From positions 1-34,578 of the forward strand of contig JAISJU010000163.1 in NCBI GenBank assembly GCA_031261165.1: a stretch of DNA of 34,578 bases, read 5' to 3'. The DNA is from Prevotellaceae bacterium. GTDB lineage: Bacteria; Bacteroidota; Bacteroidia; Bacteroidales; Paludibacteraceae. This document shows, in pieces, positions 1 to 7,268 of this stretch (positions are counted from its first letter, which is position 1; the number at the start of each line of letters is the position of its first letter). The notes beneath the pieces were generated by a model that saw only the letters and a list, made by a program, of their open reading frames with translations, was not told the DNA's origin and made no database searches. Position numbers and translations under genes: made by a program.

Positions 1-30
1 AGGGGATTGCGGGTCAAGCCCGCAATGACA
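1..30. repeat. Dispersed palindromic repeat at left end
   Basis: An inverted repeat GCGGG-TCAAG-CCCGC (9-23) is followed by AATGACA. The 17-mer TCAAGCCCGCAATGACA recurs exactly at 13084-13100, and its reverse complement forms the last 17 bases of the window. It is a REP-like intergenic repeat just before argG. No transposase is linked to it here. Confidence 0.8.
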
Positions 31-44
31 CAACAGTTTTAATT

Positions 45-1238
45 ATGGAAATAGTCTTATTAGCATTCAGCGGCGGGCTGGACACCTCGTTTTGCGCAAT
101 GTATCTGCGCGAACAGGGCTACGAAGTGCATACCGCCATTGCCAACACCGGCGGTTTTGGCACCGAAGAGTTGAAATCAATTGAAGAGCGGGCTTACCGA
201 TTGGGTGCGAAAAGCCACACGGCACTTGACGTAACCAAAGAATATTACGAAAAAAGCATCAAATATATGGTGTTCGGCAACGTGTTGCGCAACGGCACTT
301 ATCCCATTTCCGTGAGTTCCGAGCGCATTTTTCAGGCAATCGCCATTATTGAGTACGCCAAAGAAATCGGGGCGCAATACGTGGCTCACGGCTCAACGGG
401 TGCGGGCAACGACCAAGTGCGTTTCGACCTCACCTTTGAAGTGCTTGCCCCTGAAATAAAGGTGCTTACGCCCACACGCGATATGGTGCTTACCCGCGAA
501 TACGAAATCAATTACTTGAAAGAACACGGCTACGAGGCGGATTTCAAAAAAATGGAATACAGCATCAACGCCGGACTTTGGGGAACGTCAATCGGCGGCA
601 AGGAAACGCTGAAATCCGAGCAAACGCTGCCCGAAAACGCCTATCCGAAACAAGTGCAAAAAACGCAGGAAGAAACCATCACCATTGATTTTGAAAACGG
701 CGAAATCGCGGGCGTGAACGGCGTAAAATACACGGACAAAATCGCTGCCATCAACAAAGTGGAAGAACTCGGTTCGGCATTCGGCATCGGGCGCGATATG
801 CACATCGGCGACACGATTATCGGCATAAAAGGGCGCGTAGGCTTTGAGGCAGCAGGCGCATTGCTCATCATCAACGCCCACAAAATGCTCGAAAAACACA
901 CGCTCACCAAATGGCAACTGTATTGGAAAGAGCAACTTGCCACGTGGTACGGAATGTTCCTGCACGAGGCGCAGTACCTTGAGCCGGTGATGCGCGATAT
1001 CGAAAAATTCCTCCAAAGTTCGCAGCAAAACGTAACAGGGCGCGTAATTATCAACCTTCGTCCATACAGTTATACGCTTGTCGGCGTGGAAAGCACTTTT
1101 GATTTGATGAAAACCGATTTCGGCGAATACGGCGAGGTAAACCGCGCTTGGACAGCCGATGATGTAAAAGGTTTTACCAAAATTCTGGGCAATCAGATTA
1201 AGATATTTTATAATGTACAGAAACGGAACGGCTTGTAA
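45..1238 (+). CDS. argG: Argininosuccinate synthase
   Basis: Joins citrulline and aspartate with ATP to form argininosuccinate, the penultimate step of arginine synthesis, in the cytoplasm. The 397-residue protein starts with the N-type ATP pyrophosphatase P-loop SGGLDTS (residues 9-15). Further family signatures are SVSSERIFQ (about 90), AHGSTGAGNDQVRFD (about 114-128) and SINAGLWG near 172. Length is normal for the compact form found in Bacteroidota. The ATG at 45 places the P-loop in its usual position. No other arginine gene is visible: upstream lies only a palindromic repeat, and downstream a hairpin separates it from a convergent gene. The identification is firm. Confidence 0.97.
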   Translation: MEIVLLAFSGGLDTSFCAMYLREQGYEVHTAIANTGGFGTEELKSIEERAYRLGAKSHTALDVTKEYYEKSIKYMVFGNVLRNGTYPISVSSERIFQAIAIIEYAKEIGAQYVAHGSTGAGNDQVRFDLTFEVLAPEIKVLTPTRDMVLTREYEINYLKEHGYEADFKKMEYSINAGLWGTSIGGKETLKSEQTLPENAYPKQVQKTQEETITIDFENGEIAGVNGVKYTDKIAAINKVEELGSAFGIGRDMHIGDTIIGIKGRVGFEAAGALLIINAHKMLEKHTLTKWQLYWKEQLATWYGMFLHEAQYLEPVMRDIEKFLQSSQQNVTGRVIINLRPYSYTLVGVESTFDLMKTDFGEYGEVNRAWTADDVKGFTKILGNQIKIFYNVQKRNGL

Positions 1239-1259
1239 ATAAAGAATTTTGCACACAGT

Positions 1260-1307
1260 TTAGCCACGAACGCACGAATAAAAAAACATTCGTGTATTCG
1301 TGGCTAA
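1260..1307. repeat. Palindromic repeat / bidirectional terminator
   Basis: Outer arms TTAGCCACGAA (1260-1270) and TTCGTGGCTAA (1297-1307) and inner arms CACGAAT (1273-1279) and ATTCGTG (1288-1294) form a long interrupted hairpin with an A-rich loop. It sits between the convergent argG and membrane-protein genes and can serve both as terminator. Its right arm contains the stop codon of the minus-strand gene, so the repeat may have been inserted into that gene's 3' end. Confidence 0.8.
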
Positions 1308-1648
1308 GTATTTCCCTTACTCATAAAAAACACCCCTACCCCAAACACCAACAGAAACAGATAGACAGCAGGATTTGTCAAACTGTCGAGCGAATAGGCG
1401 ACATAGATTTTGTACGCCGAAATCAGTGCCAGCACAATGCCCGAAATGATGGTCAGCGTGCCGTTTTTGCTGATGCCGCCGAGCAAGAGTAACACGGCAA
1501 AAAGCGTGTAAATCAGGTTGATAATGTAAGTTACGCTTTTGAAATCAAAGGTTTTTACTTCGTTGAAATACAAACAAATGATGTAGGCTGCCAGCGAAAA
1601 GCGCAAAATCCATTTGGCAGCAGGTTCTAAATTTTTAATCGGTTTCAT
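1304..1648 (-). CDS. Small four-helix membrane protein
   Basis: I do not recognise a named family. The 114-residue product is almost all hydrophobic. Predicted helices lie near residues 13-30, 40-58, 62-80 and 91-109, with only short loops and a Lys/Arg-rich N-terminus that suggests an inside location. No catalytic motif is visible. It is convergent with argG and co-directional with the M3 peptidase about 60 bases upstream. Its stop codon lies in the palindrome at 1260-1307, so the last residues (MSKGNT) may derive from the repeat. The reading frame looks real because the hydrophobic pattern is regular and the opposite strand gives only a short, featureless frame. Confidence 0.7.
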   Translation of the reverse strand: MKPIKNLEPAAKWILRFSLAAYIICLYFNEVKTFDFKSVTYIINLIYTLFAVLLLLGGISKNGTLTIISGIVLALISAYKIYVAYSLDSLTNPAVYLFLLVFGVGVFFMSKGNT

Positions 1649-1685
1649 ATTATTAATGGTTACTTGTCAATGGTTAGCGGTTAAA

Positions 1686-1707
1686 CATTAAGCACTAACC
1701 ATTAAGC
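1686..1707. repeat. Short tandem repeat CATTAAGC
   Basis: CATTAAGC occurs at 1686-1693 and 1700-1707, separated by ACTAAC, within a 60-base gap made of related TTAATGGTTA-like words. It is a low-complexity spacer between the peptidase and membrane-protein genes. No promoter is obvious. Confidence 0.5.
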
Positions 1708-1708
1708 A

Positions 1709-3784
1709 TTATTTTTTTATTCCATTCCTTTCCAGCAGTCCGTCAATAGTTGGCTCTTGTCCGCGAAAGCGTTTGTAAAGCGTCATTGGCGGCTCGGTGC
1801 TGCCTTTGCTCAAAATATTTTCGCGGAAAGAGGCGGCAGTTTTTTTGTCGAAAATGCCGTTTTTTTGAAACACCGAAAAAGCGTCTGCATCAAGCACCTC
1901 CGCCCATTTGTAACTGTAATATCCGGCAGCGTATCCGCCCGAAAAAACGTGATTGAACGCGGCGGCGGTGGAAGTGCCGTCTATGCGCGGCAAAATCTGT
2001 GTGCTTGCCATCGCCTCCGTTTCAAATGCGAGGACATCGCCCGTGTAAGGCGTTTTTAGCGTGTGCCAAGCCATATCGAGGTAGCAGAAACTCAACTGCC
2101 TGAGGCACGCATAAGCCACATTGAAATTGTCGGCGGCTTTGATGCGTTTGATGTACTCAATGGGCAGTTTCTCGCCCGTTTCGTAATGCACGGCGAAACT
2201 GTCGAGGAAAGCCTGCTCGCTTGTCCAGTTTTCCATTATTTGCGAGGGCAGTTCCACAAAATCCCAATATACATTAGTCCCCGAAAGGCTCTCGTAGGTT
2301 ACGTCTGACAACATTCCGTGCAGCGCGTGTCCGAACTCGTGCAGAAAAGTATTAACCTCGTCATAAGTCAAAAGCGCGGGCTTGGTGGCAGTCGGGCGCG
2401 TGAAATTCATCACAACGGAAATGTGCGGGCGGAAATCCACGCCATCAACTTTTTTCTGCCCGCGATAATCGGTCATCCACGCGCCGCTGCGTTTGCCCTC
2501 GCGCGGGTGGAAATCGGTGTAAAGCACGGCGAGATATTTGCCGTTTTCATCGAAAACTTCGTAAGCCTCCACTTCCTTATGATAGACCGGTATTTTCTCG
2601 TTCCGCCGGAATTGCAAGCCGTACAGGCGCGTTGCCAAACCGAAAACGCCGCGTTTCACTTTTTCGAGTTCAAAATACGGTTTTAGCAGTTCATCGTTGA
2701 TATTAAACTTTTCGTCTTTCAGTTTTTCGGAATAATACGACCAATCCCAAGACATCAAATCATTTTTCTTTGCAAAAGTCTGTACATCAGCATATTCCTG
2801 CAAAGCGGTCGGGCGATAGGCTGTTAGCAGTTCATTTAATAAATGATACACATTTTGCTCATTTTCCGCCATTCGTTTTTGCAAAACATACTCGGCATAA
2901 TCTTTATAACCAAGCAGTTGCGCAATTTGCAGGCGCAGCGCGGTAATTTTGCGGATATTCTCGCGGTTGTCGTACTCGCCGCCTTTGATACATTTGGTAT
3001 TGTAGGCTGTCCAGAGTTCGCGGCGCAAATCGCCATTGTCGGCGTACTTCATAAATGGCACGTAACTCGGTGCGGTGAGGTCGAAAAGCCAGCCTTCTTT
3101 GCCTTTTTCCTTTGCTTTTGCGGCAGCCGTTTCGAGGAAATCGGCAGGCAAACCGCTTAATTTATCCTGCTCTGTTACAACGAGTTGGTATTGGTTTGTT
3201 TCTTTCAATACATTTTGTCCGAATTGCAAAGTCAGCGTGTTCAGTTCGGTAGATAATTTCCGGTAGGTTTCTTTGTCTTTATCGCTCAAATTCGCACCGC
3301 TGCGCACAAAGCCATCATAAGTTTTTTTGAGCAAGGTTTGCTGTTCTACGGTTAAATTCAACTTGTCTTTTTTGCCATAAACCGCTTTTACTCTTTTGAA
3401 TAAATCTTCGTTGAGCGAAATATTGTTGCTGTGTTCCGTCAAAATCGGTGACATTTCCATCGAAAGCGCATCAAGCGTATCGGTGGTTTCGGCACTTTGC
3501 AGGTTGTAGAACACGCTGCTCACTTTGCCGAGCAACTCGCCCGAATGTTCGAGTGCGACAATAGTATTTTCAAAATCCGGCTCTTGCTTGTTTGTGATTA
3601 TCGCCTGAATTTCTTTGTCTTCGCGTTTCATTCCCTCTTCAAAAGCGGGTTTGAAATGCTCGGTTTTTATCTTGTCAAACGGAAAAACATCGTGCGGCGT
3701 GTTGAAATCCGCAAAAAAAGGATTTTCTGCGTTTAATGCGGTGGTTGTTAGCGTCATAAGTATGATTAGTTTTATTGTTTTCAT
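1709..3784 (-). CDS. M3 family zinc metallopeptidase (Dcp/oligopeptidase A-like), secreted
   Basis: A 691-residue metallopeptidase expected to cleave short peptides, in the peptidyl-dipeptidase Dcp / oligopeptidase family M3. The zinc motif HEFGHALHG (HExxH) lies about three quarters along, followed by the third-ligand region FVELPSQIMENW. The start at 3784 (MKTIKLIILMTLTTTALNA) gives a clean signal peptide ending in LNA, so periplasmic action is likely. The open frame could extend 47 codons upstream, but that extension has no family features and would overlap the HigA-like gene, so I rejected it. The C-terminus (YKRFRGQEP..DGLLERNGI) is typical of full-length members. No defect is seen. Confidence 0.93.
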   Translation of the reverse strand: MKTIKLIILMTLTTTALNAENPFFADFNTPHDVFPFDKIKTEHFKPAFEEGMKREDKEIQAIITNKQEPDFENTIVALEHSGELLGKVSSVFYNLQSAETTDTLDALSMEMSPILTEHSNNISLNEDLFKRVKAVYGKKDKLNLTVEQQTLLKKTYDGFVRSGANLSDKDKETYRKLSTELNTLTLQFGQNVLKETNQYQLVVTEQDKLSGLPADFLETAAAKAKEKGKEGWLFDLTAPSYVPFMKYADNGDLRRELWTAYNTKCIKGGEYDNRENIRKITALRLQIAQLLGYKDYAEYVLQKRMAENEQNVYHLLNELLTAYRPTALQEYADVQTFAKKNDLMSWDWSYYSEKLKDEKFNINDELLKPYFELEKVKRGVFGLATRLYGLQFRRNEKIPVYHKEVEAYEVFDENGKYLAVLYTDFHPREGKRSGAWMTDYRGQKKVDGVDFRPHISVVMNFTRPTATKPALLTYDEVNTFLHEFGHALHGMLSDVTYESLSGTNVYWDFVELPSQIMENWTSEQAFLDSFAVHYETGEKLPIEYIKRIKAADNFNVAYACLRQLSFCYLDMAWHTLKTPYTGDVLAFETEAMASTQILPRIDGTSTAAAFNHVFSGGYAAGYYSYKWAEVLDADAFSVFQKNGIFDKKTAASFRENILSKGSTEPPMTLYKRFRGQEPTIDGLLERNGIKK

Positions 3785-3797
3785 TGGGTATTTATTT

Positions 3798-4106
3798 TTA
3801 CGCCTGCAACGAAAGCCGCAGTCCCAAAGCATTGGAAATGCTGATGAAACTTGACAGTTGCATATCGGTTTTACCTCTTTCGATGTGTGCAATGTAACTG
3901 CGTTCTTTGCCAACACGCTCGGCAAGTTGCCGTTGTGTCAGCCGCAGTTTTTTTCGGCGGCTTTTGAAAAAATCGCTGTAATAGGCGACCATTGCCTTTT
4001 CTTCAAAAATCGTGCGCGTGGTTGTTCCGCGTTTGCCGTATTTTTTATCAAGCAAATCATCATAACTATGAAGTTTTGCTACTTTTTCAGGATTCAGTTG
4101 TATCAT
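3798..4106 (-). CDS. HigA-type XRE antitoxin, apparently without its toxin
   Basis: A 102-residue protein with a C-terminal helix-turn-helix of the XRE class (LTQRQLAERVGKERSYIAHIERGK, about residues 55-78). The N-terminal part (YGKRGTTTRTIFEEKAMVAYY) is typical of antitoxins of HigBA/RelE-like pairs, which bind DNA and repress their own operon. No RelE/HigB toxin gene is next to it. On the same strand only a 17-codon frame (from ATG at 4140) precedes it and overlaps its start. It lies 13 bases upstream of the peptidase start and may share its transcript. It could be a solitary regulator or the remains of a toxin-antitoxin pair. Confidence 0.85.
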   Translation of the reverse strand: MIQLNPEKVAKLHSYDDLLDKKYGKRGTTTRTIFEEKAMVAYYSDFFKSRRKKLRLTQRQLAERVGKERSYIAHIERGKTDMQLSSFISISNALGLRLSLQA

Positions 4107-4144
4107 CAGCGTATAAGATGTTGCGTATTTCTTTTTCCATTCTG

Positions 4145-4176
4145 CAAAAGTAATGAATTAATCACATTCCACCAAA
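4145..4176 (-). promoter_or_regulatory. Bacteroidota-type promoter of higA-like gene
   Basis: On the minus strand, TTTG (4173-4176) and TACTTTTG (4145-4152) are separated by 20 bases and fit the -33/-7 consensus. The predicted start near 4139 coincides with the ATG of the 17-codon leader frame, so that frame may be translated leaderless. Confidence 0.65.
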
Positions 4177-4196
4177 TATATTTCTTAAAAAATAAA

Positions 4197-4224
4197 AAAA
4201 GCGGATTGTAAAAAATCCGCTTTT
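4197..4224 (-). terminator. Cassette A terminator (AAAGCGGATT type)
   Basis: An 11-bp stem AAAAGCGGATT / AATCCGCTTTT with a six-base loop and T-runs on both strands. It follows the stop codon of the lipoprotein gene at 4242. The same stem recurs at 12236-12261 and 33965-33989, always at the 3' end of a cassette of this family. Confidence 0.88.
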
Positions 4225-4241
4225 ACTAAAAGCACAGTTCT

Positions 4242-4985
4242 CTATTTAAGAGTATATTCAATAGTCATAGTTTTTCTTAAAGAGCCTTCTTCATACATTT
4301 TGCAGCTTGTTGGGTAGCCATTCTCGTTATAAACATATTCAAGTTTCCAGCCTAAATCTCCATCTGTTAAAGCATTATTTACTACCGCAATATCTGACCA
4401 CTGATAAAGTTCTGTTATTTTATACCATTGAGGTATATTGACATTTTTAAATACACCATTTTTATTGTCATAGGTATATTCATAGGTATTTTCATAGGTT
4501 TTATATCCTACTTTTGTTTGTTTAGTTTGTTTTATCATATTTCCTACTGCATCATAAGTGTAAGAATAAGAATCCAGGTCTGAATTATTAGCAACAATCC
4601 TATTATCTTTTAAAACATATTCATAAGTAGATTTACTTCCTGTGGCAATCCTTTCGACGGCATTTTCTTTGTATTCATAGGTAATCGTACGACTAGACAG
4701 TGGGTCTTCATTAAGTTTTACTACCTGAGCAAGAGTACCATCTGAATTATAAGTGTAAGTGTTAGTTGTATAACTGTTTTTTTGTTCTGTAACTCTTCTC
4801 TGATTATCATAAGTGAATGTGGTTGTTTCGCCATCATATATTATCTTGCTTGGAAGATATACCTGTGTATTGTTGTTGTTTTCCCCATCGTCTTCTTTAT
4901 TATTTCCTTTGTCATCATCTTTATTGCAAGCACTGAAAACCACAGCCAGTGCTAAACTTAAAAAAATCATTAAATACTTTTTCAT
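4242..4985 (-). CDS. Surface-type lipoprotein with YD-like repeats
   Basis: A 247-residue protein with a lipoprotein signal peptide whose lipobox ends FSAC at Cys20. The next residues NKDDDKGNNKEDDGEN are acidic, resembling the lipoprotein export signal of Bacteroidota that sends proteins to the outer face. The rest consists of beta-strand-like repeats such as TYTYNSDGTL, YSYTYDAVGNMIKQ and YVYNENGYPT, similar to YD/RHS-type repeats and to DUF4595-like proteins. The function is unknown. It is the second gene after structured RNA A and has its own leader with an RBS hairpin and a possible promoter. Base composition is clearly more AT-rich than in the neighbouring core genes. It is a distant relative in style of the larger protein at 26088-27602. 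Confidence 0.85.
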   Translation of the reverse strand: MKKYLMIFLSLALAVVFSACNKDDDKGNNKEDDGENNNNTQVYLPSKIIYDGETTTFTYDNQRRVTEQKNSYTTNTYTYNSDGTLAQVVKLNEDPLSSRTITYEYKENAVERIATGSKSTYEYVLKDNRIVANNSDLDSYSYTYDAVGNMIKQTKQTKVGYKTYENTYEYTYDNKNGVFKNVNIPQWYKITELYQWSDIAVVNNALTDGDLGWKLEYVYNENGYPTSCKMYEEGSLRKTMTIEYTLK

Positions 4986-5001
4986 AACTCTTTTGTTTAA
5001 C

Positions 5002-5021
5002 GTCCACTCCTTTAAGCAGAC
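5002..5021 (-). promoter_or_regulatory. Leader hairpin presenting AAAGGA in its loop
   Basis: On the minus strand GTCTGC and GTGGAC pair (with G-T wobbles) around a loop holding TTAAAGGA, followed by GTTAAACAAAAGAGTT and the ATG at 4985. Nearly the same leader, with a perfect stem, precedes the gene at 33340. It may be a conserved translation-initiation element shared by cassettes A and E. Confidence 0.6.
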
Positions 5022-5058
5022 AAAAATTTAATTTTTTAATTTGTTTGTTTTTTAAAAT

Positions 5059-5079
5059 TTTGTCATCGTGACAAATTTA
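5059..5079 (-). promoter_or_regulatory. Possible promoter -7 box with overlapping inverted repeat
   Basis: On the minus strand TAAATTTG (5072-5079) matches the -7 consensus. It is overlapped by the inverted repeat TTTGTCA-TCG-TGACAAA (5059-5075), which would cover the start of transcription and could be an operator for the lipoprotein gene. No good -33 box is visible, so this is tentative. Confidence 0.4.
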
Positions 5080-5093
5080 AGATGTAGCCTTCG

Positions 5094-5363
5094 TTAGTAA
5101 TAACCTTTGCCTTTACAGCCGGTACATTTACCTGAACCTTTACAAAGACTACATTTTTTGTTTTTAGTAGCCGAACTATAACCTGTTCCGTTACACCAAT
5201 TACAACGTCCTGTTCCGTAGCAACTACGACAAGTTATTTTCTCTTTTCCTCCCGAAGAACTCCCGCCTGAATTGCTGCTTGAATCTTCGGATTTTTCACA
5301 AGATGAGATTACTATTGCGCTCATCATTATGACAATAAATGTAAACCATTTGATTTTTTTCAT
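5094..5363 (-). CDS. Small lipoprotein with DnaJ-type CxxCxGxG zinc-finger repeats
   Basis: An 89-residue protein with a lipoprotein signal peptide (lipobox ISSC, Cys22) followed by EKSEDSSSN, a Ser/Gly linker and a C-terminal block of four Cys pairs: CRSCYGTG, CNWCNGTG, CSLCKGSG and CTGCKGKG. This is the CxxCxGxG pattern of the DnaJ central zinc domain. In DnaJ it binds two zinc ions and unfolded protein in the cytoplasm; here the signal peptide predicts an exported, lipid-anchored form. No J domain is present. It is the first gene after structured RNA A, about 100 bases from its terminator. The role is unknown. The frame is well supported by the regular cysteines. Confidence 0.85.
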   Translation of the reverse strand: MKKIKWFTFIVIMMSAIVISSCEKSEDSSSNSGGSSSGGKEKITCRSCYGTGRCNWCNGTGYSSATKNKKCSLCKGSGKCTGCKGKGYY

Positions 5364-5464
5364 AAATTCTTTTTTTTATGTTTATTTTTTCCTGCTCTTT
5401 TCTTTTAAATAGGTTTGCAAGAAGTTTTCCTATTTTTGTCCTAAAATAATGACACATACACACA

Positions 5465-5496
5465 TAAAAAAAGCACGGACTTCACTTTCCGTGCTT
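5465..5496 (-). terminator. Intrinsic terminator overlapping RNA A stem
   Basis: The stem AAGCACGGA (5488-5496) / TCCGTGCTT (5471-5479) is followed on the minus strand by a run of T. Its 5' arm shares AAGCAC with the 3' arm of the long hairpin's basal stem, so the two structures exclude each other, as in an attenuator. Confidence 0.8.
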
Positions 5497-5669
5497 GAGG
5501 TATTCGACGACCTGTTATTACAAATAAGTAAGCCCGTGAAAAACACGAGTATCAATTACTTACTCTTGTAATAACTTTGAAAGTGTCGAATTTTCAAGCA
5601 CAAGAATATGATACTTTTTTCTACTAAAATGTGCGTATCAATTTACGCGGTTTTTATTTCATAGGCAAA
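5465..5669 (-). ncRNA. Structured RNA element, copy A
   Basis: On the minus strand the element begins with TTTGCCTATGAAA (5657-5669) and a small hairpin GCGTA..TACGC (5633-5648). A long interrupted hairpin follows (5491-5601): GTGCTTGA/TCAAGCAC, ATTCGAC/GTCGAAT, a perfect 10-bp GTTATTACAA/TTGTAATAAC, AAGTAA/TTACTT and an apical stem CTCGTG-TTTTT-CACGGG. An intrinsic terminator comes last. Copies B-E have the same order of helices with different sequences. It lies between the HepT/MntA pair and the exported zinc-finger protein. It may be a leader or a free small RNA. It matches no RNA family I know. Confidence 0.75.
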
Positions 5670-5680
5670 TATGTTCTTAA

Positions 5681-5719
5681 TTTGTTTGCAAAGTAATGCA
5701 ATATATTTTACATAGACAA
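5681..5719. repeat. 39-bp direct repeat, left copy
   Basis: The 39 bases 5681-5719 recur at 6382-6420 with a single mismatch (G/A at base 18 of the repeat). The two copies flank exactly the HepT/MntA gene pair, as if the pair had been inserted or the flank duplicated. Confidence 0.85.
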
Positions 5720-5733
5720 TCAAGTTTTTAAAA

Positions 5734-6090
5734 TTATTCAACCATCTTTTTTAATTGCTTTTCCAATTCGGGCAAACTATTATGAATAATCTGCCACACT
5801 TCTTCGGCATCAACGCCAAAATAATTGTGCGCTAAAATATTTCTGAAACTTCTGATTTTATACCATTCTATTTCCGTTTCCGATTTGTTGATTAATTCTT
5901 CCGAAAGTTTTTCGACCATTTCGCCGATAACAATAAAATTCATCAAACTTGCATCAAATGCCTGACCATTATCCGAGAATTCGTCTGCATTCGCAAATGA
6001 AGAACTGTATTGCTTGATTTTATCAATAGCGTCAAGCATATTCATCAAACAAAAATAATCTCTTCGGTTGGTATTATACATAGACGGCAT
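5734..6090 (-). CDS. hepT: HepT-like HEPN ribonuclease toxin (DUF86)
   Basis: A 118-residue HEPN protein. Members of this family are RNases that act as the toxin of HepT-MntA pairs. The RX4HXY motif is present as RNILAHNY (about residues 83-90): the Arg/His pair is catalytic, and in studied systems the Tyr is adenylylated by MntA. The C-terminus EEVWQIIHNSLPELEKQLKKM is typical. The start at 6090 overlaps mntA by 17 bases; a second ATG at 6081 would overlap by 8. The pair is translationally linked. Structured RNA A lies directly downstream. The same C-terminal segment survives as a fragment behind the MNT gene at 27958. Confidence 0.88.
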   Translation of the reverse strand: MPSMYNTNRRDYFCLMNMLDAIDKIKQYSSSFANADEFSDNGQAFDASLMNFIVIGEMVEKLSEELINKSETEIEWYKIRSFRNILAHNYFGVDAEEVWQIIHNSLPELEKQLKKMVE

Positions 6091-6373
6091 CGGCTAAAAT
6101 TTGTTGGCGAAACAAAGGTTTTATATATTTTTCCCTGCAAATATCTACCGGAATATGAAAAACAGACTGTATTTCTTTGCGCAAAAAATCTTTTATATTG
6201 GTCAAATTCGGCGTATTGTCTTCAAATTCCACCAATAAGTCCAAATCGCTTGCGGGCGTTTGCTCGTTGCGGGCATACGAGCCGAAAATACCGAGTTTTT
6301 TCAAATGATATTTTCGACTGATGTCCTGTTTGTTTGCCGACAAATAGCGTAATATTTGATTTTGTGCAAGCAT
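6074..6373 (-). CDS. mntA: MntA-like minimal nucleotidyltransferase antitoxin
   Basis: A 99-residue minimal nucleotidyltransferase with the motif GSYARNEQTPASDLDLLVEF (about residues 31-50), the GSxxR..SDxDLxV signature that holds the metal-binding Asp pair. In HepT-MntA systems it adenylylates and silences the HEPN toxin. It overlaps hepT, and both lie between 39-bp direct repeats. A near copy at 32580-32879 differs at only 7 of 99 residues but has no HEPN partner, so one arose from the other recently. A phage-defence role is known for some relatives and would be inference here. Confidence 0.9.
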   Translation of the reverse strand: MLAQNQILRYLSANKQDISRKYHLKKLGIFGSYARNEQTPASDLDLLVEFEDNTPNLTNIKDFLRKEIQSVFHIPVDICREKYIKPLFRQQILADAVYV

Positions 6374-6381
6374 TTTGTCTT

Positions 6382-6420
6382 TTTGTTTGCAAAGTAATAC
6401 AATATATTTTACATAGACAA
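6382..6420. repeat. 39-bp direct repeat, right copy
   Basis: Second copy of the repeat at 5681-5719, 38 of 39 bases identical. It lies just upstream of the mntA start (6373) and so also carries whatever promoter the pair uses. No exact -7 consensus is visible in it. Confidence 0.85.
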
Positions 6421-6427
6421 ATAATTT

Positions 6428-7258
6428 TCACAATATTTTTTTCTGTTCATTTTTTGTACCAAGTTGTTTGGCGTTTTGCGCACTGATTACTTTCCCGCCT
6501 TTTTGTTCGATTTCCAAACGTGCATTTCGGGCTACCGTTGCGCCGGTGTGCGCTATTTGTGCACTTTGTTGTAAATCCTGCGGATTGCTCTTTGCCGACA
6601 ATTCGGTTGCGGTTGCCTCTGCCAACATATTGATAATCAATTCTAAATTAGTCATATTGTCGCGCAGATTTTCCTGTTTCAGGTTTTTGTGCTGTTTGTA
6701 TTGCTTGGTGGTCATTCCACTCCAAGTTTTGGTCATCAAATCTGTCAGCCAAGCGTATTCCTGTCCCTGTTTCACGCCTGCTTTGTCCCATTCGTCTGTC
6801 AGTGCTTTGCGCACTTCTATTGATTTGATGCGCTGATTAATCCAATTTTCCGAATAACCCAAACGGCGGTAACTCAAAATGGCGCGGTCAATGGACAGTT
6901 CAGGGTCAATCGTTTCGTCAATCCGCTCTCTGCCTACTTGCGCCAGCCACATTTTGAAAGGCTCGGCTTTTGGCGAAGGTATAGATTGAATAATACGAAG
7001 TATCCCTTCTAAATCAGCTGCTTGAATTTTGCGTTTTCTACCATCGGCTGCAATCATTTCAACTGGGGGACAAATTGTCCCCCAGTTGGCATTTAATTCA
7101 GGGTCACGTTTTTTCATTTTTTTGATATAGTCTTTAACATCAACGGTATTAGTCAAAATACCGACTACATCTTGTACCGAAAAATACCATTTCTCGTTTT
7201 CTGTGTCCCAAACAGAACGGACTTGTTGTTTCTCAAATAACTGTATCTTGTTTTCCAT
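6428..7258 (-). CDS. Bro-N domain protein with DinD-like C-terminus
   Basis: A 276-residue protein. The N-terminus (VRSVWDTENEKWYFSVQDVVGILTN, about 14-38) is a Bro-N domain, a DNA-binding module common in phage antirepressors and in bacterial proteins such as DinD. The C-terminal part with EATATELSAKSNP, IAHTGATVARNARLEIEQKGG and VISAQNAKQL resembles the DinD/antirepressor C-terminus. Its role is not known; regulation of a mobile element or a damage response is plausible from relatives. It sits next to the HepT/MntA module and on the same strand, but the direct repeat lies between them. It is 10 bases from the DJ-1 gene start region. It is probably part of an accessory insertion. Confidence 0.8.
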   Translation of the reverse strand: MENKIQLFEKQQVRSVWDTENEKWYFSVQDVVGILTNTVDVKDYIKKMKKRDPELNANWGTICPPVEMIAADGRKRKIQAADLEGILRIIQSIPSPKAEPFKMWLAQVGRERIDETIDPELSIDRAILSYRRLGYSENWINQRIKSIEVRKALTDEWDKAGVKQGQEYAWLTDLMTKTWSGMTTKQYKQHKNLKQENLRDNMTNLELIINMLAEATATELSAKSNPQDLQQSAQIAHTGATVARNARLEIEQKGGKVISAQNAKQLGTKNEQKKIL

Positions 7259-7268
7259 AGCAAAAGAT

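Noticed and set aside
588-1256. 222-codon frame antisense to argG
   Set aside because: Overlaps the whole second half of a well-identified essential-type gene and has no recognisable domain.
5465-5669. RNA elements as retron msr-msd or group II intron parts
   Set aside because: No reverse transcriptase lies near any copy, and no domain V-like hairpin is present.
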